Positions 28,553 through 37,380 are shown, counted from the first letter of the stretch. The stretch is 64,000 nucleotides of DNA from Streptomyces sp. SAI-127 (GCF_029894425.1 NZ_JARXYJ010000001.1:3038001-3102000), one strand, 5' to 3'. Numbers and translations are program-made. The notes: generated from the letters alone by a model not told the origin.

Positions 28553-29185
28553 GTGACCTTCGGATTCGCTCCGTCCTCCGCGGCGTCCACGTCGTCAGCC
28601 GACCTGTCCGCCGCATCCGCCAACCCTCTGGCCCGTCTGCTCGAACCCGCCGAGTGGGCCGAGGCCGGCATCCCGCTGCTGCGCAATCCGCGCGAGGTCG
28701 TCAGCGGGCTGCACTCCCGGCACCGTCCCAAACCGGCGACCGCGATCGTGGCCGTCCTCGACCCGGACGAACGACTGCGGGCGAGCGCCTCGTTCACGCG
28801 CCGTCCGGCACCGGCCGACGGCTGGATGTTCCGGAACACGCTGCTTGCCCAGCTGCGCCGGGTGATCCCGCACGACCTGCGGCGCCGCACACCCGTGCGC
28901 ACCGCTGTGCTGCTCTACTGCCGTGAGGGCGACGCGCGTTGGACGGAGGAGGACGGCGCGTGGATGTGGGGCCTGCGTGACGCCTGCACTTTGCACGGGC
29001 TGCGCTGCGGGGCGTACATCACGCTGACGCGCGACGGCTGGCAGGTGCTCGGCGAGGGACGCGGCGGACGCCGACCGAACGCGGACTCCGCGCCGGAGCC
29101 GTTCGCCACGTCCGAATCTCCGCCCCTGCTGCCACGCACCGGCGGCGCCGCCTCGGAGGTCCTGCGCCGCGTGGCGGCTCGCTGA
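28553..29185 (+). CDS. Conserved protein of unknown function, JAB/RadC-like layout
   Basis: Protein of 210 residues. The GTG at 28553 has an excellent ribosome-binding site (gggagga). The middle reads IVAVLDPDERLRASASFTRR, then TPVRTAVLLYCREGDARW, then TEEDGAWMWGLRDACTLHG and GAYITLTRDGW. The order of a strand with a central Asp/Arg turn, a hydrophobic strand followed by a short polar loop, an acidic-start helix and a closing strand recalls the RadC branch of JAB domains, but the metal-binding HxHxxG loop is replaced by YCREGDAR. I do not recognise the family by name. It is encoded 293 bases after the RecQ-like gene on the same strand. Confidence 0.75.
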   Translation: MTFGFAPSSAASTSSADLSAASANPLARLLEPAEWAEAGIPLLRNPREVVSGLHSRHRPKPATAIVAVLDPDERLRASASFTRRPAPADGWMFRNTLLAQLRRVIPHDLRRRTPVRTAVLLYCREGDARWTEEDGAWMWGLRDACTLHGLRCGAYITLTRDGWQVLGEGRGGRRPNADSAPEPFATSESPPLLPRTGGAASEVLRRVAAR

Positions 29186-29414
29186 GAGCCGAGCGCCGAG
29201 ACCGGCCCGGTCGCCGTTCTTCGGCCGTACGTCTCGGACGTACGGCCCACGACGTCATGGCGCACCGCGCGCACGCGTTCCTGGCACCGGCATGGCGCGC
29301 TTCCTGAGGGGACACCCGCTCGGACGCGTGCATGCCGAAGGACTCACTGTGCAGGTGCCGCGCGGGCGGCACCTTTCGTCACCCCGGCGCCCCTCCGGAC
29401 GTACCGGAAACGGC

Positions 29415-30068
29415 TCAGACGCCGGCGCCCAGTACCGAGTTGATCTGCTGCGGATCGCCGCAGACGATCAGCAGGGCGCCGGCCCGGGCGTGGGCCAGAG
29501 GCAGGGCCTCGGCGACAGCGGCGGCGGAACCGCCGTTGACGGCGACCACGACCACCGGACGGGACGCGGCCCGCGAGACCGCCGTGGCGTCCGCGTAGAA
29601 CACGTCGTCACCGGCGTCGTGCTGCGCCCAGTAGGCGGCTTCACCGAAGGACAGCTCATGGGCGGCCCACGGATGGTGTTCGCCAGTGGTGATCACCAGC
29701 ACTTCACCGGGGGCACGGCCCGACTCCAGCAGGAGGTCCACGGCCTCCTCCGCAGCGTCGAGCGCACCGGCGGCCGAGGCCGGGATGAGCTGGATCTGCG
29801 GAGCCGCCGAAGCCGGGGCCGGAGTCGCGGCGGCGGTGGCAGGGACAGCGGGGCCCGGCGCTCCGGGCTTGGCCACGGCGACGTCGTGCGGCGTCCGCTG
29901 CACCGGCGGCGCGGGCCGCAGCGGGCCGGGACGCCCGGGGCGCGGCGGAGCCGCGGGGCGTGGACCTGGTACGGGACGAGGGGTCGGCGCGGTGCGGCCG
30001 CTGGCCGGAGTGGCGCGGGGACCCTGGGCACTCTCGTGAATCTGAGGCTCCTCGGGAATGAGAGGCAT
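29415..30068 (-). CDS. Pro/Ala-rich protein of unknown function
   Basis: Protein of 217 residues, not recognised. Residues 1-105 are Pro/Ala/Arg-rich and probably disordered (PGRPGPLRPAPPVQR). The C-terminal half is folded-looking and Ala/Val-rich: LDAAEEAVDLLLESGRAPGEV, LVITTGEHHPWAAHELSFG and RPVVVVAVNGGSAAAVAEAL, with a Rossmann-like alternation of strands and helices and a closing GALLIVCGDPQQINSVLG. It ends convergently towards the unknown gene at 28553 and lies 68 bases downstream of rnhB on the same strand. Homologues seem to keep this place next to rnhB in streptomycetes (from memory, unsure). Confidence 0.7.
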   Translation of the reverse strand: MPLIPEEPQIHESAQGPRATPASGRTAPTPRPVPGPRPAAPPRPGRPGPLRPAPPVQRTPHDVAVAKPGAPGPAVPATAAATPAPASAAPQIQLIPASAAGALDAAEEAVDLLLESGRAPGEVLVITTGEHHPWAAHELSFGEAAYWAQHDAGDDVFYADATAVSRAASRPVVVVAVNGGSAAAVAEALPLAHARAGALLIVCGDPQQINSVLGAGV

Positions 30069-30136
30069 GGGCTGATGTTTATCAAACGTTGGTGCGGCTC
30101 GCGTCAGCGGGTGGCACATCAGTGCGAGCGGAATCG

Positions 30137-30838
30137 TCAGAAGTCGAAGCCGAGCTGGCCCTCGATTTCCGGAACGCTTCCATCCGCCCAGCTGCGTGCC
30201 TTCTTGAGGTGCCGCCACTGTGGCAGCGCATCAAGATACGCCCACGACAACCGGTGGTACGGGGTGGGGCCCCGAACCTCCAGCGCGGCCTTGTGCACGG
30301 GCGACGGATACCCGGCGTTGGCCGCGAAACCGAAGTCTGCATGGTCGATACCCAGTTCGGCCATCATTTTGTCGCGCTGAACCTTGGCGATCACCGAGGC
30401 CGCCGCGACCGCCACACAGGATTGGTCGCCCTTGATCACGGTCCGGACTTTCCAGGGCGTTCCGAGATAGTCGTGCTTCCCGTCGAGGATCACCGCGTCC
30501 GGCCGGACCGGGAGTGCCTCCAGGGCGCGCACGGCGGCGATCCGCAGGGCCGCCGTCATCCCCAGGTCGTCGATCTCTTCGTGGCTCGCGTGTCCGAGGG
30601 CGTACGACGTCACCCACGTCCGCAGTACCTCTGCGAGTTCGGTACGGCGTTTGACGCTGAGCAGCTTGGAGTCGGTGAGGCCTTGGGGCGGTCGACGCAG
30701 TCCGGTGACGGCCGCGCAGACGGTGACGGGGCCGGCCCAGGCTCCTCGCCCCACCTCGTCGACACCGGCAATGATCTTCGCTCCGGTCGTGGCGCGAAGG
30801 GAGCGCTCGACGGTGTGAGTAGGTGGTTCGTACGGCAT
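30137..30838 (-). CDS. rnhB: Ribonuclease HII
   Basis: Enzyme of 233 residues that cuts RNA in RNA/DNA hybrids and starts removal of single misincorporated ribonucleotides. The family motif [14 protein letters not shown] holds catalytic Asp27 and Glu28; DSK follows at 56-58; Asp119 in [12 protein letters not shown] and the conserved [16 protein letters not shown] complete the active site. Its length is normal. The ATG at 30838 directly precedes the conserved region. It may share a transcript with the unknown gene at 29415. Confidence 0.97.
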   Translation of the reverse strand: MPYEPPTHTVERSLRATTGAKIIAGVDEVGRGAWAGPVTVCAAVTGLRRPPQGLTDSKLLSVKRRTELAEVLRTWVTSYALGHASHEEIDDLGMTAALRIAAVRALEALPVRPDAVILDGKHDYLGTPWKVRTVIKGDQSCVAVAAASVIAKVQRDKMMAELGIDHADFGFAANAGYPSPVHKAALEVRGPTPYHRLSWAYLDALPQWRHLKKARSWADGSVPEIEGQLGFDF

Positions 30839-30919
30839 GGCGCCCTTAGCCTACGCCGCCGGGATCACCCTGCGACACCCGGTTTCCCCTGACGGCGTCC
30901 CGACGTCCACGATCAGCGC

Positions 30920-31543
30920 TCACAGTTTGGTCGACCGCAGCAGCGGCAGCAGGAATTGGTCGATCATCTCTTCGACATCCCGGTCACTCCATTCGCTACC
31001 GCGCATCTTGGAGCGATACATCATCATGGCGGGGATGGCATCGAAGACATAGTCGTTCGCCGCGTCAGGACGCACCTCACCCCGCTCAATTCCTCGGGTG
31101 ATGATCTCGCGAAGCAGCCTCACACTCGGCTCCACGACCCCGTTGAAGATCACGGCATGGAAGCGTTCAGCCTGAGCCTGGTCGCATTCGTGAATGACGG
31201 AGCGCAGCGCGAAGCCGGGCCGTGAGAACATCGCTTCACGCGCCTGGCGGCACAGTTCGAGCAAGTCCTCGCGCACACCACCGAGGTCGGGCGCCTCCTC
31301 GAAACGCGGCAGTCCGGCCCGAAGGGCGTCTGCGACCAGGTCCTCCTTGGAGGGCCAGCGGCGATATACCGCGGCCTTGCCGGTCTGGGCTCCGGCGGCG
31401 ACACCTTCCATCGTGAGGCCGTTCCAGCCGACCGTACTGAGCTGCTCCAGCGCGGCGTCGAGGATCGCACGCTCCAGCACGGCGCCGCGCCGACGGAGGG
31501 AGGCCGCCTGAGCGGGGGCGGCCGTCCAGCGCGAGGTAACCAT
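30920..31543 (-). CDS. TetR-family repressor of the adjacent MFS exporter
   Basis: Regulator of 207 residues. The N-terminal helix-turn-helix spans about residues 25-70 (ILDAALEQLSTVGWNGLTMEGVA, GKAAVYRRWPSKEDLVADAL). The C-terminal domain is a TetR_C-type ligand pocket (AREAMFSRPGFALRSVIHECD, GIERGEVRPDAANDYVFDAIP). The ATG at 31543 has ggag 8 bases upstream. It is divergent from the MFS exporter; the 187-base spacer has two palindromes with identical half-sites, the expected operators. Repression of both genes, relieved by a drug-like ligand, is inferred from this standard layout. Confidence 0.92.
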   Translation of the reverse strand: MVTSRWTAAPAQAASLRRRGAVLERAILDAALEQLSTVGWNGLTMEGVAAGAQTGKAAVYRRWPSKEDLVADALRAGLPRFEEAPDLGGVREDLLELCRQAREAMFSRPGFALRSVIHECDQAQAERFHAVIFNGVVEPSVRLLREIITRGIERGEVRPDAANDYVFDAIPAMMMYRSKMRGSEWSDRDVEEMIDQFLLPLLRSTKL

Positions 31544-31639
31544 CTGAGTGACTCCAGCGAACAGGGAAGCGGGGATTTCGGGGAGGGGCGGGGCACCGCG
31601 TGGCGACACGGGGGGACACGCCACGCGCCAACAAACTTA

Positions 31640-31659
31640 AGTGAACGCTTGCGTTCACT
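31640..31659. promoter_or_regulatory. Candidate TetR operator 1
   Basis: Perfect palindrome AGTGAACG-N4-CGTTCACT with spacer cttg, 97 bases upstream of the TetR-gene start. The half-sites are identical to those at 31688-31707. Confidence 0.8.
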
Positions 31660-31687
31660 ACTAGGGACTCACTACCGTTGACGCAAC

Positions 31688-31707
31688 AGTGAACGCCACC
31701 GTTCACT
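31688..31707. promoter_or_regulatory. Candidate TetR operator 2
   Basis: Perfect palindrome AGTGAACG-N4-CGTTCACT with spacer ccac, ending 23 bases before the MFS start. Its centre is 48 bases from that of operator 1, and it follows a possible -35 element TTGACG at 31678-31683. Confidence 0.8.
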
Positions 31708-31730
31708 AACGCGCTTGTGGGGGACCCATA

Positions 31731-33278
31731 GTGACGACCTCTCAGTTGATCAAAGATCAGAAACCAGGTGCGGCCCGCCGGGAAGGGCGACCCGGCATCG
31801 CGCTCGCCGTCATCGCGGCCTGCCAACTCATGGTGGTACTCGACGCGACGATTGTGAACATCGCGCTGCCGCACATTCAAGACGCTCTCAAGTTCAGCAC
31901 CACCGACCTCACATGGGTCGTCAGCGCCTACACGCTCACCTTCGGTGGGCTGCTCCTTCTGGGCGGCCGCGCGGGTGACATCCTCGGGCGCCGCCGGGTC
32001 TTCATGACCGGCATCCTGCTGTTCACCTTCGCCTCGTTGCTCGGCGGACTCGCCCAGGAACCCTGGCAGCTGCTGGCCGCCCGCGTCCTGCAGGGCGTGG
32101 GTGGCGCGATCGCGTCGCCCACCTCGCTGGCGCTGATCACCACCACGTTCCCCGAAGGGCCCGAGCGCAACCGGGCCTTCGGCGTCTTCGCCGCCGTCTC
32201 CGCGGGCGGCGGCGCCATAGGCCTGCTGGCCGGAGGCATGCTCACCGAGTGGCTCGACTGGCGATGGGTGCTCTTCGTCAACGTGCCGATCGGCGTGCTG
32301 ATCGCGGTACTCACCCCGCTGTACATCAGCGAGTCCGAGCGCCACAGCGGCCGCTTCGACATCGCGGGCGCCCTGACCTCCACGGGGGGCATGGCCCTGC
32401 TCGTCTACGGTTTCATCCGCTCCGCCGACGAAGGCTGGCGGGACAGCCTGACCATCGGGTCCTTCGGCATCGCCGTGGTGCTTCTGCTCGCCTTCGCGTT
32501 CATCGAGTCGCGCGCCAAGGAGCCGATCACCCCCCTGCGGATGTTCGCCGATCGCAACCGCTCGGGCACGTACGTGATCATGCTGAGTCTCGCCGCCGCG
32601 ATGTTCGGCATGTTCTTCTACATCGTGCTCTTCGTCCAGAACGTGCTGGACTACAGCCCGATCCAGGCCGGTCTCGCCTTCCTGCCCGTGACGGTCGTGA
32701 TCGCGCTGGGGGCAGGCCTGTCGCAGCGATTCCTGCCGGTGCTCGGCCCCAAGCCGTTCATGCTCACGGGGTCGGCGCTCGCGGTGACCGGGCTTGCCTG
32801 GCAGGCCCTCATCAGCTCCGACAGCTCTTACGTCGGTGGAGTTCTCGGACCCATGCTGATCTTCGGCTTCGGCATGGGCCTGAACTTCGTGACGCTGACG
32901 ATCACCGCGGTCTCCGGCGTCGCCCAGCATGAGGCCGGCGCGGCCTCCGGGCTGCTCAACGCCACGCAGCAGGTGGGCGGTTCGCTCGGTCTGTCCATCC
33001 TGACGACCGTGTTCGGGTCGGCCAGCAAGGACGAGGCCGAGAAGCAGTTGCCGCAATTCATGGCCGACGGTTCGGCGGAGCAGAAGGCGGAGTTCGCCAA
33101 GACGCACCAGCTGCCCGCCCCCTGGGGGCACGAAGTGCTCGCCCAGGGCATCTCGTCGGGCTTCGTGGCGGCTGCCTCGATGGCCGTACTCGCCCTGGTC
33201 AGCGCCTGGTTGGTGATCAAGGTCCGCAAGAGCGACCTGGAGGCACTCGCCGGCACGGCCGGTCCGGGCCTCGGCTGA
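31731..33278 (+). CDS. MFS drug exporter, DHA2 (14-helix, EmrB/QacA) family
   Basis: Proton-coupled efflux protein of 515 residues with about 14 membrane helices. Family motifs are present: DATIVNIALPHIQ in helix 1, LGGRAGDILGRRRVF in loop 2-3 (motif A) and RVLQGVGGAIASPTSLAL in helix 4. The GTG at 31731 follows a G-rich ribosome-binding site. It is divergent from a TetR gene and has an operator just upstream of the start. Substrates are unknown; toxic hydrophobic compounds are typical of the family. Confidence 0.94.
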   Translation: MTTSQLIKDQKPGAARREGRPGIALAVIAACQLMVVLDATIVNIALPHIQDALKFSTTDLTWVVSAYTLTFGGLLLLGGRAGDILGRRRVFMTGILLFTFASLLGGLAQEPWQLLAARVLQGVGGAIASPTSLALITTTFPEGPERNRAFGVFAAVSAGGGAIGLLAGGMLTEWLDWRWVLFVNVPIGVLIAVLTPLYISESERHSGRFDIAGALTSTGGMALLVYGFIRSADEGWRDSLTIGSFGIAVVLLLAFAFIESRAKEPITPLRMFADRNRSGTYVIMLSLAAAMFGMFFYIVLFVQNVLDYSPIQAGLAFLPVTVVIALGAGLSQRFLPVLGPKPFMLTGSALAVTGLAWQALISSDSSYVGGVLGPMLIFGFGMGLNFVTLTITAVSGVAQHEAGAASGLLNATQQVGGSLGLSILTTVFGSASKDEAEKQLPQFMADGSAEQKAEFAKTHQLPAPWGHEVLAQGISSGFVAAASMAVLALVSAWLVIKVRKSDLEALAGTAGPGLG

Positions 33279-33554
33279 TGGAGCCGGGCTCACGATGAGC
33301 AGCGGATGGCCGGGCCGGGTCCGGAGGATCGACAAGGACGAGAGTCCGGTCATCCGCACGACAAGCACCGCCCACAGCAGGGCGAACACCGCCAACCACC
33401 CCATGGCCACACCCCCGCGCCTCTCACGTGTCTTCTGCGTGCACCGGCCCATCCGGCGCACACCAACTGTCACAACAACGAGCAGGCGATTACACAGAGT
33501 TCCCATCGCACACGGAGAGTTTTCGGCGATGCGGCCGGGCCAGGCGTGGGTCTC

Positions 33555-34460
33555 CTAGCCCGGCACCCGCAGCCACTCCGGAAACGCCTCGGTCCGTTGC
33601 ACCCACTCGGCAGGCGGCGTCCCGGCCTTCCCCCCGGCGATCACACCACCCACGATGGCGCAGGTCGTGTCCACGTCACCGCCCACCTGGGCAGTTGTCC
33701 AGAATGCCTCCTCGTAGTCGCCCAGGGACCGGGCGGCGGACCAGAGTGCGAACGGCACGGTGTCGTGTGCCGTGGTCCGGCGCCCGCAGCCCAGCACGGC
33801 CGCAACGGTGGAGGCGTCGCCGTAGTCGAGCATGTCGCGTGCCCGCCGCAGCCCCGCGCCGACGGCACTCTTCGGGACGAGCGCAATGACGCCGTCGAGA
33901 AACGCCCCGGGGCTGGGCGGGCCACCGGGGGCGGCGGCCAGCGCGGCGGCCGCGGCGACAGCCATGGCGCCGACCACGGCCTCACGGTGCTGGTGCGTGG
34001 GATACGCCGAGATCTCGGCCTGGTGGGTCGCCTGCTCCGGGTCGTCGGCGTAGAAGGCCCCGAGGGGCGGGATGCGCATCGCGGCGCCGTTGCCCCAGGA
34101 ACCCTGCCCGTTGAAGAGAGCCGCGGCGAGCTCGCGCCAGTCGCCGCCCTCGCGGACCAGCCGCAGCAGACGGTTGACGGCGGGGCCGTAGCCCCGGTCG
34201 AAATCGTGGTGTTCGGCGAAGGAGTGGGCCAGGGCGTCCTGGTCGATGCGGTGGTGGGCGGCCAGGACGGCCACCACCGAGCAGGCCATCTCGGTGTCGT
34301 CCGTCCACTGCCAGTGGCCGGGCGGCAGCTCGCGGTTCTTCAGCAGGGGGTAGTTCACCGGCACGAAGAACTGCGAGCCCAGCGCGTCTCCCACCGCCAG
34401 GCCACGCAGACTGGCCAGGGCGCGGCTCAGGCGCCCATCGGGTGTGGAGTCAGCGGTCAT
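33555..34460 (-). CDS. ADP-ribosylglycohydrolase family protein
   Basis: Protein of 301 residues of the DraG/ARH family, which removes ADP-ribose from proteins or small molecules using two metal ions. The metal-binding motif TDDTEM is at residues 53-58 and the second site GGDVDTTCAIVGG at about 263-275; GSWGNGAAMRIPPLG is also conserved. Its ATG at 34460 is 12 bases beyond the end of the histidine phosphatase gene on the same strand, so the two probably form an operon. No ADP-ribosyltransferase gene is nearby, so the substrate is open. Confidence 0.93.
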   Translation of the reverse strand: MTADSTPDGRLSRALASLRGLAVGDALGSQFFVPVNYPLLKNRELPPGHWQWTDDTEMACSVVAVLAAHHRIDQDALAHSFAEHHDFDRGYGPAVNRLLRLVREGGDWRELAAALFNGQGSWGNGAAMRIPPLGAFYADDPEQATHQAEISAYPTHQHREAVVGAMAVAAAAALAAAPGGPPSPGAFLDGVIALVPKSAVGAGLRRARDMLDYGDASTVAAVLGCGRRTTAHDTVPFALWSAARSLGDYEEAFWTTAQVGGDVDTTCAIVGGVIAGGKAGTPPAEWVQRTEAFPEWLRVPG

Positions 34461-34472
34461 CGGTCTGCCACT

Positions 34473-35132
34473 CTAATCGGTGATCCCGTACGGTTCCGGC
34501 TCTCGCCAGCGCCCGAAGGGCCGGTCAAGGGCGTACTTGCCGTCGTCCCCGAGAACGAGCATCCGCATCTCCGCGTTCCCCGGGTTCGACAGTGACTCGA
34601 ATTCCGCGACCGTCCAGTGGAACCAGCGCATGCAGAACAGCCGCATGGCGAGTCCGTGCGTCACGATCAGGACGTTCGGCGGATGGTCGGGCGCCTCGAA
34701 GCTGCGGAACAGGCTCTCCAGGAAGCCGCCCACCCGGTCGTACACGTCGGCCCCGGACTCACCCTGTGCGAACCGGTAGAAGAAGTGCCCGTAGGCGTCC
34801 CTGTACGTCTTCTGGAGGCGTACGTCGTCACGGTCCTGCCAGTTTCCCCAGTCCTGCTCCCGCAGCCGGGGTTCCTCACGCACCCGTATGAGCTCGGGGT
34901 CCAGGTGGAAGGCGCGGAGCGTCTCGTGCGTACGGCGGTACGGAGAGACGTACACGCTGACGCGTTCGCGGCCCAGCACCTCTCGCAGCCGTTTACCGGT
35001 CTCCTCCGCCTGCTGCCAGCCCCGTTCCGTCAGGGCCAGGGCGTGGTCGGGCTCGCGTTCATAAACGGTGTCATCAACATTGCCCGTTGACTCCCCGTGC
35101 CGGACAAGGACGATTCGCCGTGGTCGTGCCAT
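34473..35132 (-). CDS. Histidine phosphatase superfamily protein (phosphoglycerate mutase-like)
   Basis: Cytosolic phosphatase of 219 residues. The phospho-acceptor His12 lies in LVRHGESTGN, the second catalytic His in VLIVTHGLAMRL (about residue 156), and a Arg/Glu pair in YRRTHETLRAF. These place it in the branch-1 histidine phosphatases; the exact substrate cannot be named. The ATG at 35132 leads straight into the first strand. It probably shares a transcript with the ADP-ribosylglycohydrolase gene. Confidence 0.93.
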   Translation of the reverse strand: MARPRRIVLVRHGESTGNVDDTVYEREPDHALALTERGWQQAEETGKRLREVLGRERVSVYVSPYRRTHETLRAFHLDPELIRVREEPRLREQDWGNWQDRDDVRLQKTYRDAYGHFFYRFAQGESGADVYDRVGGFLESLFRSFEAPDHPPNVLIVTHGLAMRLFCMRWFHWTVAEFESLSNPGNAEMRMLVLGDDGKYALDRPFGRWREPEPYGITD

Positions 35133-35251
35133 GCCAAGACCCTAGATCGGGTGAGGGCGTATCGAGCACTCGTACGGGCTCCATACGGCGTAGGTCACAC
35201 ATTTCCCGCACCATCGGCCACGCAGAGGCGCACGTATGGTGAGTCCGAATT

Positions 35252-35857
35252 TCAAACCGTCCAGGCCGGTTCCAGATCCAGGATGTCGCCCGTGAGGGCG
35301 GCGACGTCGGCGTCGGTCTGGGCGCGCAGAGCGAGCCGTTCCACGCGTTCGGTGCGGTACTTGCCGTGCTCGGCGGCCGACCGCCACATCGAGAGCACCA
35401 GGAACTCGTGCCCCGGGGCCTCTCCGAACAGACCCCGGATCATGCCCGGCGAGCCGGCCATCGCCGGGTTCCAGACCTTTTCCTGCATGAGCGTGAAGTG
35501 CTCCGCGCGCTCCTCGTGGACGCGGCAGTGGGCGAACCGCACCAGGTCGGCGTCGGTGAAGCGCGGCTCGAAGCCCGTCTTCACGTCGAAGCGGTAGTCG
35601 AACAGCTTGACCTGGACGTCCTTGAACGTGCCTGACTGGGCCGCCGCGAGCCGGTCATGGGAACGGGCCATGAAGGAGTCGTAGAAGGAACGGCTCTCCC
35701 AGAAGGAGAAGATGTGCGCCACACCCTGTCGCCCCCTGCTCCAGCCTCCGCCCTGTCCCCGAAACCCCGGCTCTCCGAGAAGCCCCGCCCACTTTCGCTG
35801 CCCCCGCTCGAATCCGCGGCGGTCCACCACGGTGCAGCGAATCCACTTGACCAGCAC
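35252..35857 (-). CDS. DUF4937 (YdbC-like) protein
   Basis: Protein of 201 residues. The N-terminal VLVKWIRCTVVDRRGFERGQ and the central IFSFWESRSFYDSFMARSHDRL are typical of the DUF4937 family, whose fold is related to dimeric alpha-beta barrel monooxygenases; a second barrel-like repeat follows (ADLVRFAHCRVHEERAEHF, FLVLSMWRSAAEHGKY). The GTG at 35857 is chosen because it begins the first strand; the frame is open far upstream without domain content. Function unknown. It is divergent from terD with 148 bases between. Confidence 0.82.
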   Translation of the reverse strand: MLVKWIRCTVVDRRGFERGQRKWAGLLGEPGFRGQGGGWSRGRQGVAHIFSFWESRSFYDSFMARSHDRLAAAQSGTFKDVQVKLFDYRFDVKTGFEPRFTDADLVRFAHCRVHEERAEHFTLMQEKVWNPAMAGSPGMIRGLFGEAPGHEFLVLSMWRSAAEHGKYRTERVERLALRAQTDADVAALTGDILDLEPAWTV

Positions 35858-36005
35858 GGCGCCATGGTAAGGCCACAGAGCGTGGCGCCGGTCACGCTCG
35901 GCGGCAGAGGCGACGCACGAGTGACACACGCGCGTGGCAGGATGGGCAACCGGTCTTACCTGACTGGCAGTTCGGGCCGTGGACACAGGGGGAAGGGGAA
36001 ATTTG

Positions 36006-36530
36006 GTGAGCGGCATCAACAAGGGGATCCGCAAGGTCGAGGTCGCGCTCAAGTGGGATCCGAGTCCGGCGGGGCAGCCGGCCACCGACCTGGACATCGT
36101 CGCCGCGACCTACGTGGCGGGCGATCCGTACGGCGATCCCGCCTATGTGGTGCACTTCGACAGCCGCTCCCCCGACGGCACCATCTATCTCAACCGGGAC
36201 AGCAAGGACGGCAAGGGCTTCGGCTGGGACGAGGTCATGACCCTCGAACTCGACCGCCTGGACGCCCGGTACACGCGCGTGGTGGTCGGCGCCGTCATCC
36301 AGCAGCGTTCCACACCCCGCACCTTCGTCGGCGTGATCAACCCGGCTCTGCGGATCCGTGAGGGCTACACGGTTCTGGCCGAGGACGACTTCGGCGGCGT
36401 CCTCGGCGCCACGGCCGCGAAGGTCGCGGAGTTCGTACGGCAGGAATCCGGCACCTGGGACTTCCACCCCGGGATCAACGGCTTCGAGGAAGACCCCGCG
36501 ACGTTCACCCGGAGCATGGGCCGGGCGTGA
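36006..36530 (+). CDS. TerD-family (calcium-binding stress) protein
   Basis: Protein of 174 residues of the TerD family, calcium-binding proteins linked to tellurite and stress resistance. The start MSGINKGIRKVEVALKWDPSP is a usual N-terminus for a streptomycete branch of the family, and acidic Ca-binding segments follow (ATDLDIVAATY, DSRSPDGTIYLNRDSKDG). The GTG at 36006 is preferred over an upstream in-frame GTG at 35979. It is a lone tellurium-type gene, with no terA/B/C/Z neighbours, and ends 4 bases before the convergent gene. Confidence 0.9.
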   Translation: MSGINKGIRKVEVALKWDPSPAGQPATDLDIVAATYVAGDPYGDPAYVVHFDSRSPDGTIYLNRDSKDGKGFGWDEVMTLELDRLDARYTRVVVGAVIQQRSTPRTFVGVINPALRIREGYTVLAEDDFGGVLGATAAKVAEFVRQESGTWDFHPGINGFEEDPATFTRSMGRA

Positions 36531-36534
36531 CGTG

Positions 36535-37242
36535 TCAGCCGGCGGTCCAGTCCGGGACCGTCGGCAGCACCGTCTCGGCGACGCGGAGCAACGCGAGGTC
36601 ATCGGGCAGGACGTCGCCCTGACGCCATATGGAGATCTCGTAGAAGCCGCCGCCGTCCTTGGTGTCCTTGGCGACCAGCAGGCTGCGGGCGATGCCGCCG
36701 GGGCCGGTGTCGACCTTGCCGCCGCCGAGGTTGAAGTTGAGGGCGATGGTCCGGTCCGAGTAGAGGACCGCCGGGTGCCCGCCTATCGTCCTGTTCTGCG
36801 TCGAACTCCCCAGGAAACCGGCCATCTCGGACACCGGGATGTCGTCGTCGGACGTCGAGAGCTTCACGGAGTAGGTGGACAGCTGCACCTCCGCCTCGGG
36901 TGTGACGGTCTTGGTGCCGTCGGCCCAGGTACCCACACTCTCGTTGCCGCTGGCGTTCATCGCGTACTCCGCCGGCGTGCCGAGCAGCGTGGGCAGGTCC
37001 GCACGGTTCAGCGCCGTGCACAACCGCACCCCGGAGACCGGCTTCGACGGCCGTGCGCCATCCGACGTGTGGCATTCGGCAGGTTCGGGGTCGCCGGCCT
37101 TTTGATGAAAGGTCCCTGACAACACGACGGCCGCGAGGCCCCCGACCACCACCAGTGCCGCGACAGCCTGGCCCCACTCGCTCGGGCCGTTCTCGGGCTG
37201 CCTCACGCTCTCCGCGACATCGGCAATCTGCTGCTCAGCCAT
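36535..37242 (-). CDS. Membrane-anchored protein of unknown function
   Basis: Protein of 235 residues with one membrane helix near the N-terminus (about residues 25-43, WGQAVAALVVVGGLAAVVLSG) and a long extracytoplasmic domain containing two cysteines (CHTSDG, LCTALN) that may form a disulfide. The domain recalls the DUF6215-type actinobacterial proteins, but I am not certain. The ATG at 37242 gives a short cytoplasmic tail before the helix. It is convergent with terD and lies 93 bases past the nrdJ terminator. Confidence 0.75.
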   Translation of the reverse strand: MAEQQIADVAESVRQPENGPSEWGQAVAALVVVGGLAAVVLSGTFHQKAGDPEPAECHTSDGARPSKPVSGVRLCTALNRADLPTLLGTPAEYAMNASGNESVGTWADGTKTVTPEAEVQLSTYSVKLSTSDDDIPVSEMAGFLGSSTQNRTIGGHPAVLYSDRTIALNFNLGGGKVDTGPGGIARSLLVAKDTKDGGGFYEISIWRQGDVLPDDLALLRVAETVLPTVPDWTAG

Positions 37243-37334
37243 GTTCCCCGTGTCCCCCACCCTGCCGTTCGCGCCGGTCGTGCGCTGGGGGAGCCTAACG
37301 TGTGATCGTCTCGTGGAGAAACGGAAAAGCCGAA

Positions 37335-37365
37335 GGCGGTGCAGCCGAAGTCCGGCTGCACCGCC
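37335..37365 (-). terminator. Terminator hairpin after nrdJ
   Basis: GGCGGTGCAGCCG at 37335-37347 pairs perfectly with CGGCTGCACCGCC at 37353-37365 around a 5-base loop, 16 bases beyond the nrdJ stop codon. Confidence 0.9.
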
Positions 37366-37380
37366 CTGGGTTGACTCACA

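Noticed and set aside
31236-33506. Minus-strand open frame of 756 codons opposite the MFS gene, beginning with a short hydrophobic segment (about 33294-33409)
   Set aside because: The MFS protein on the other strand has clear family motifs; the hydrophobic segment is short and has no support as a gene.
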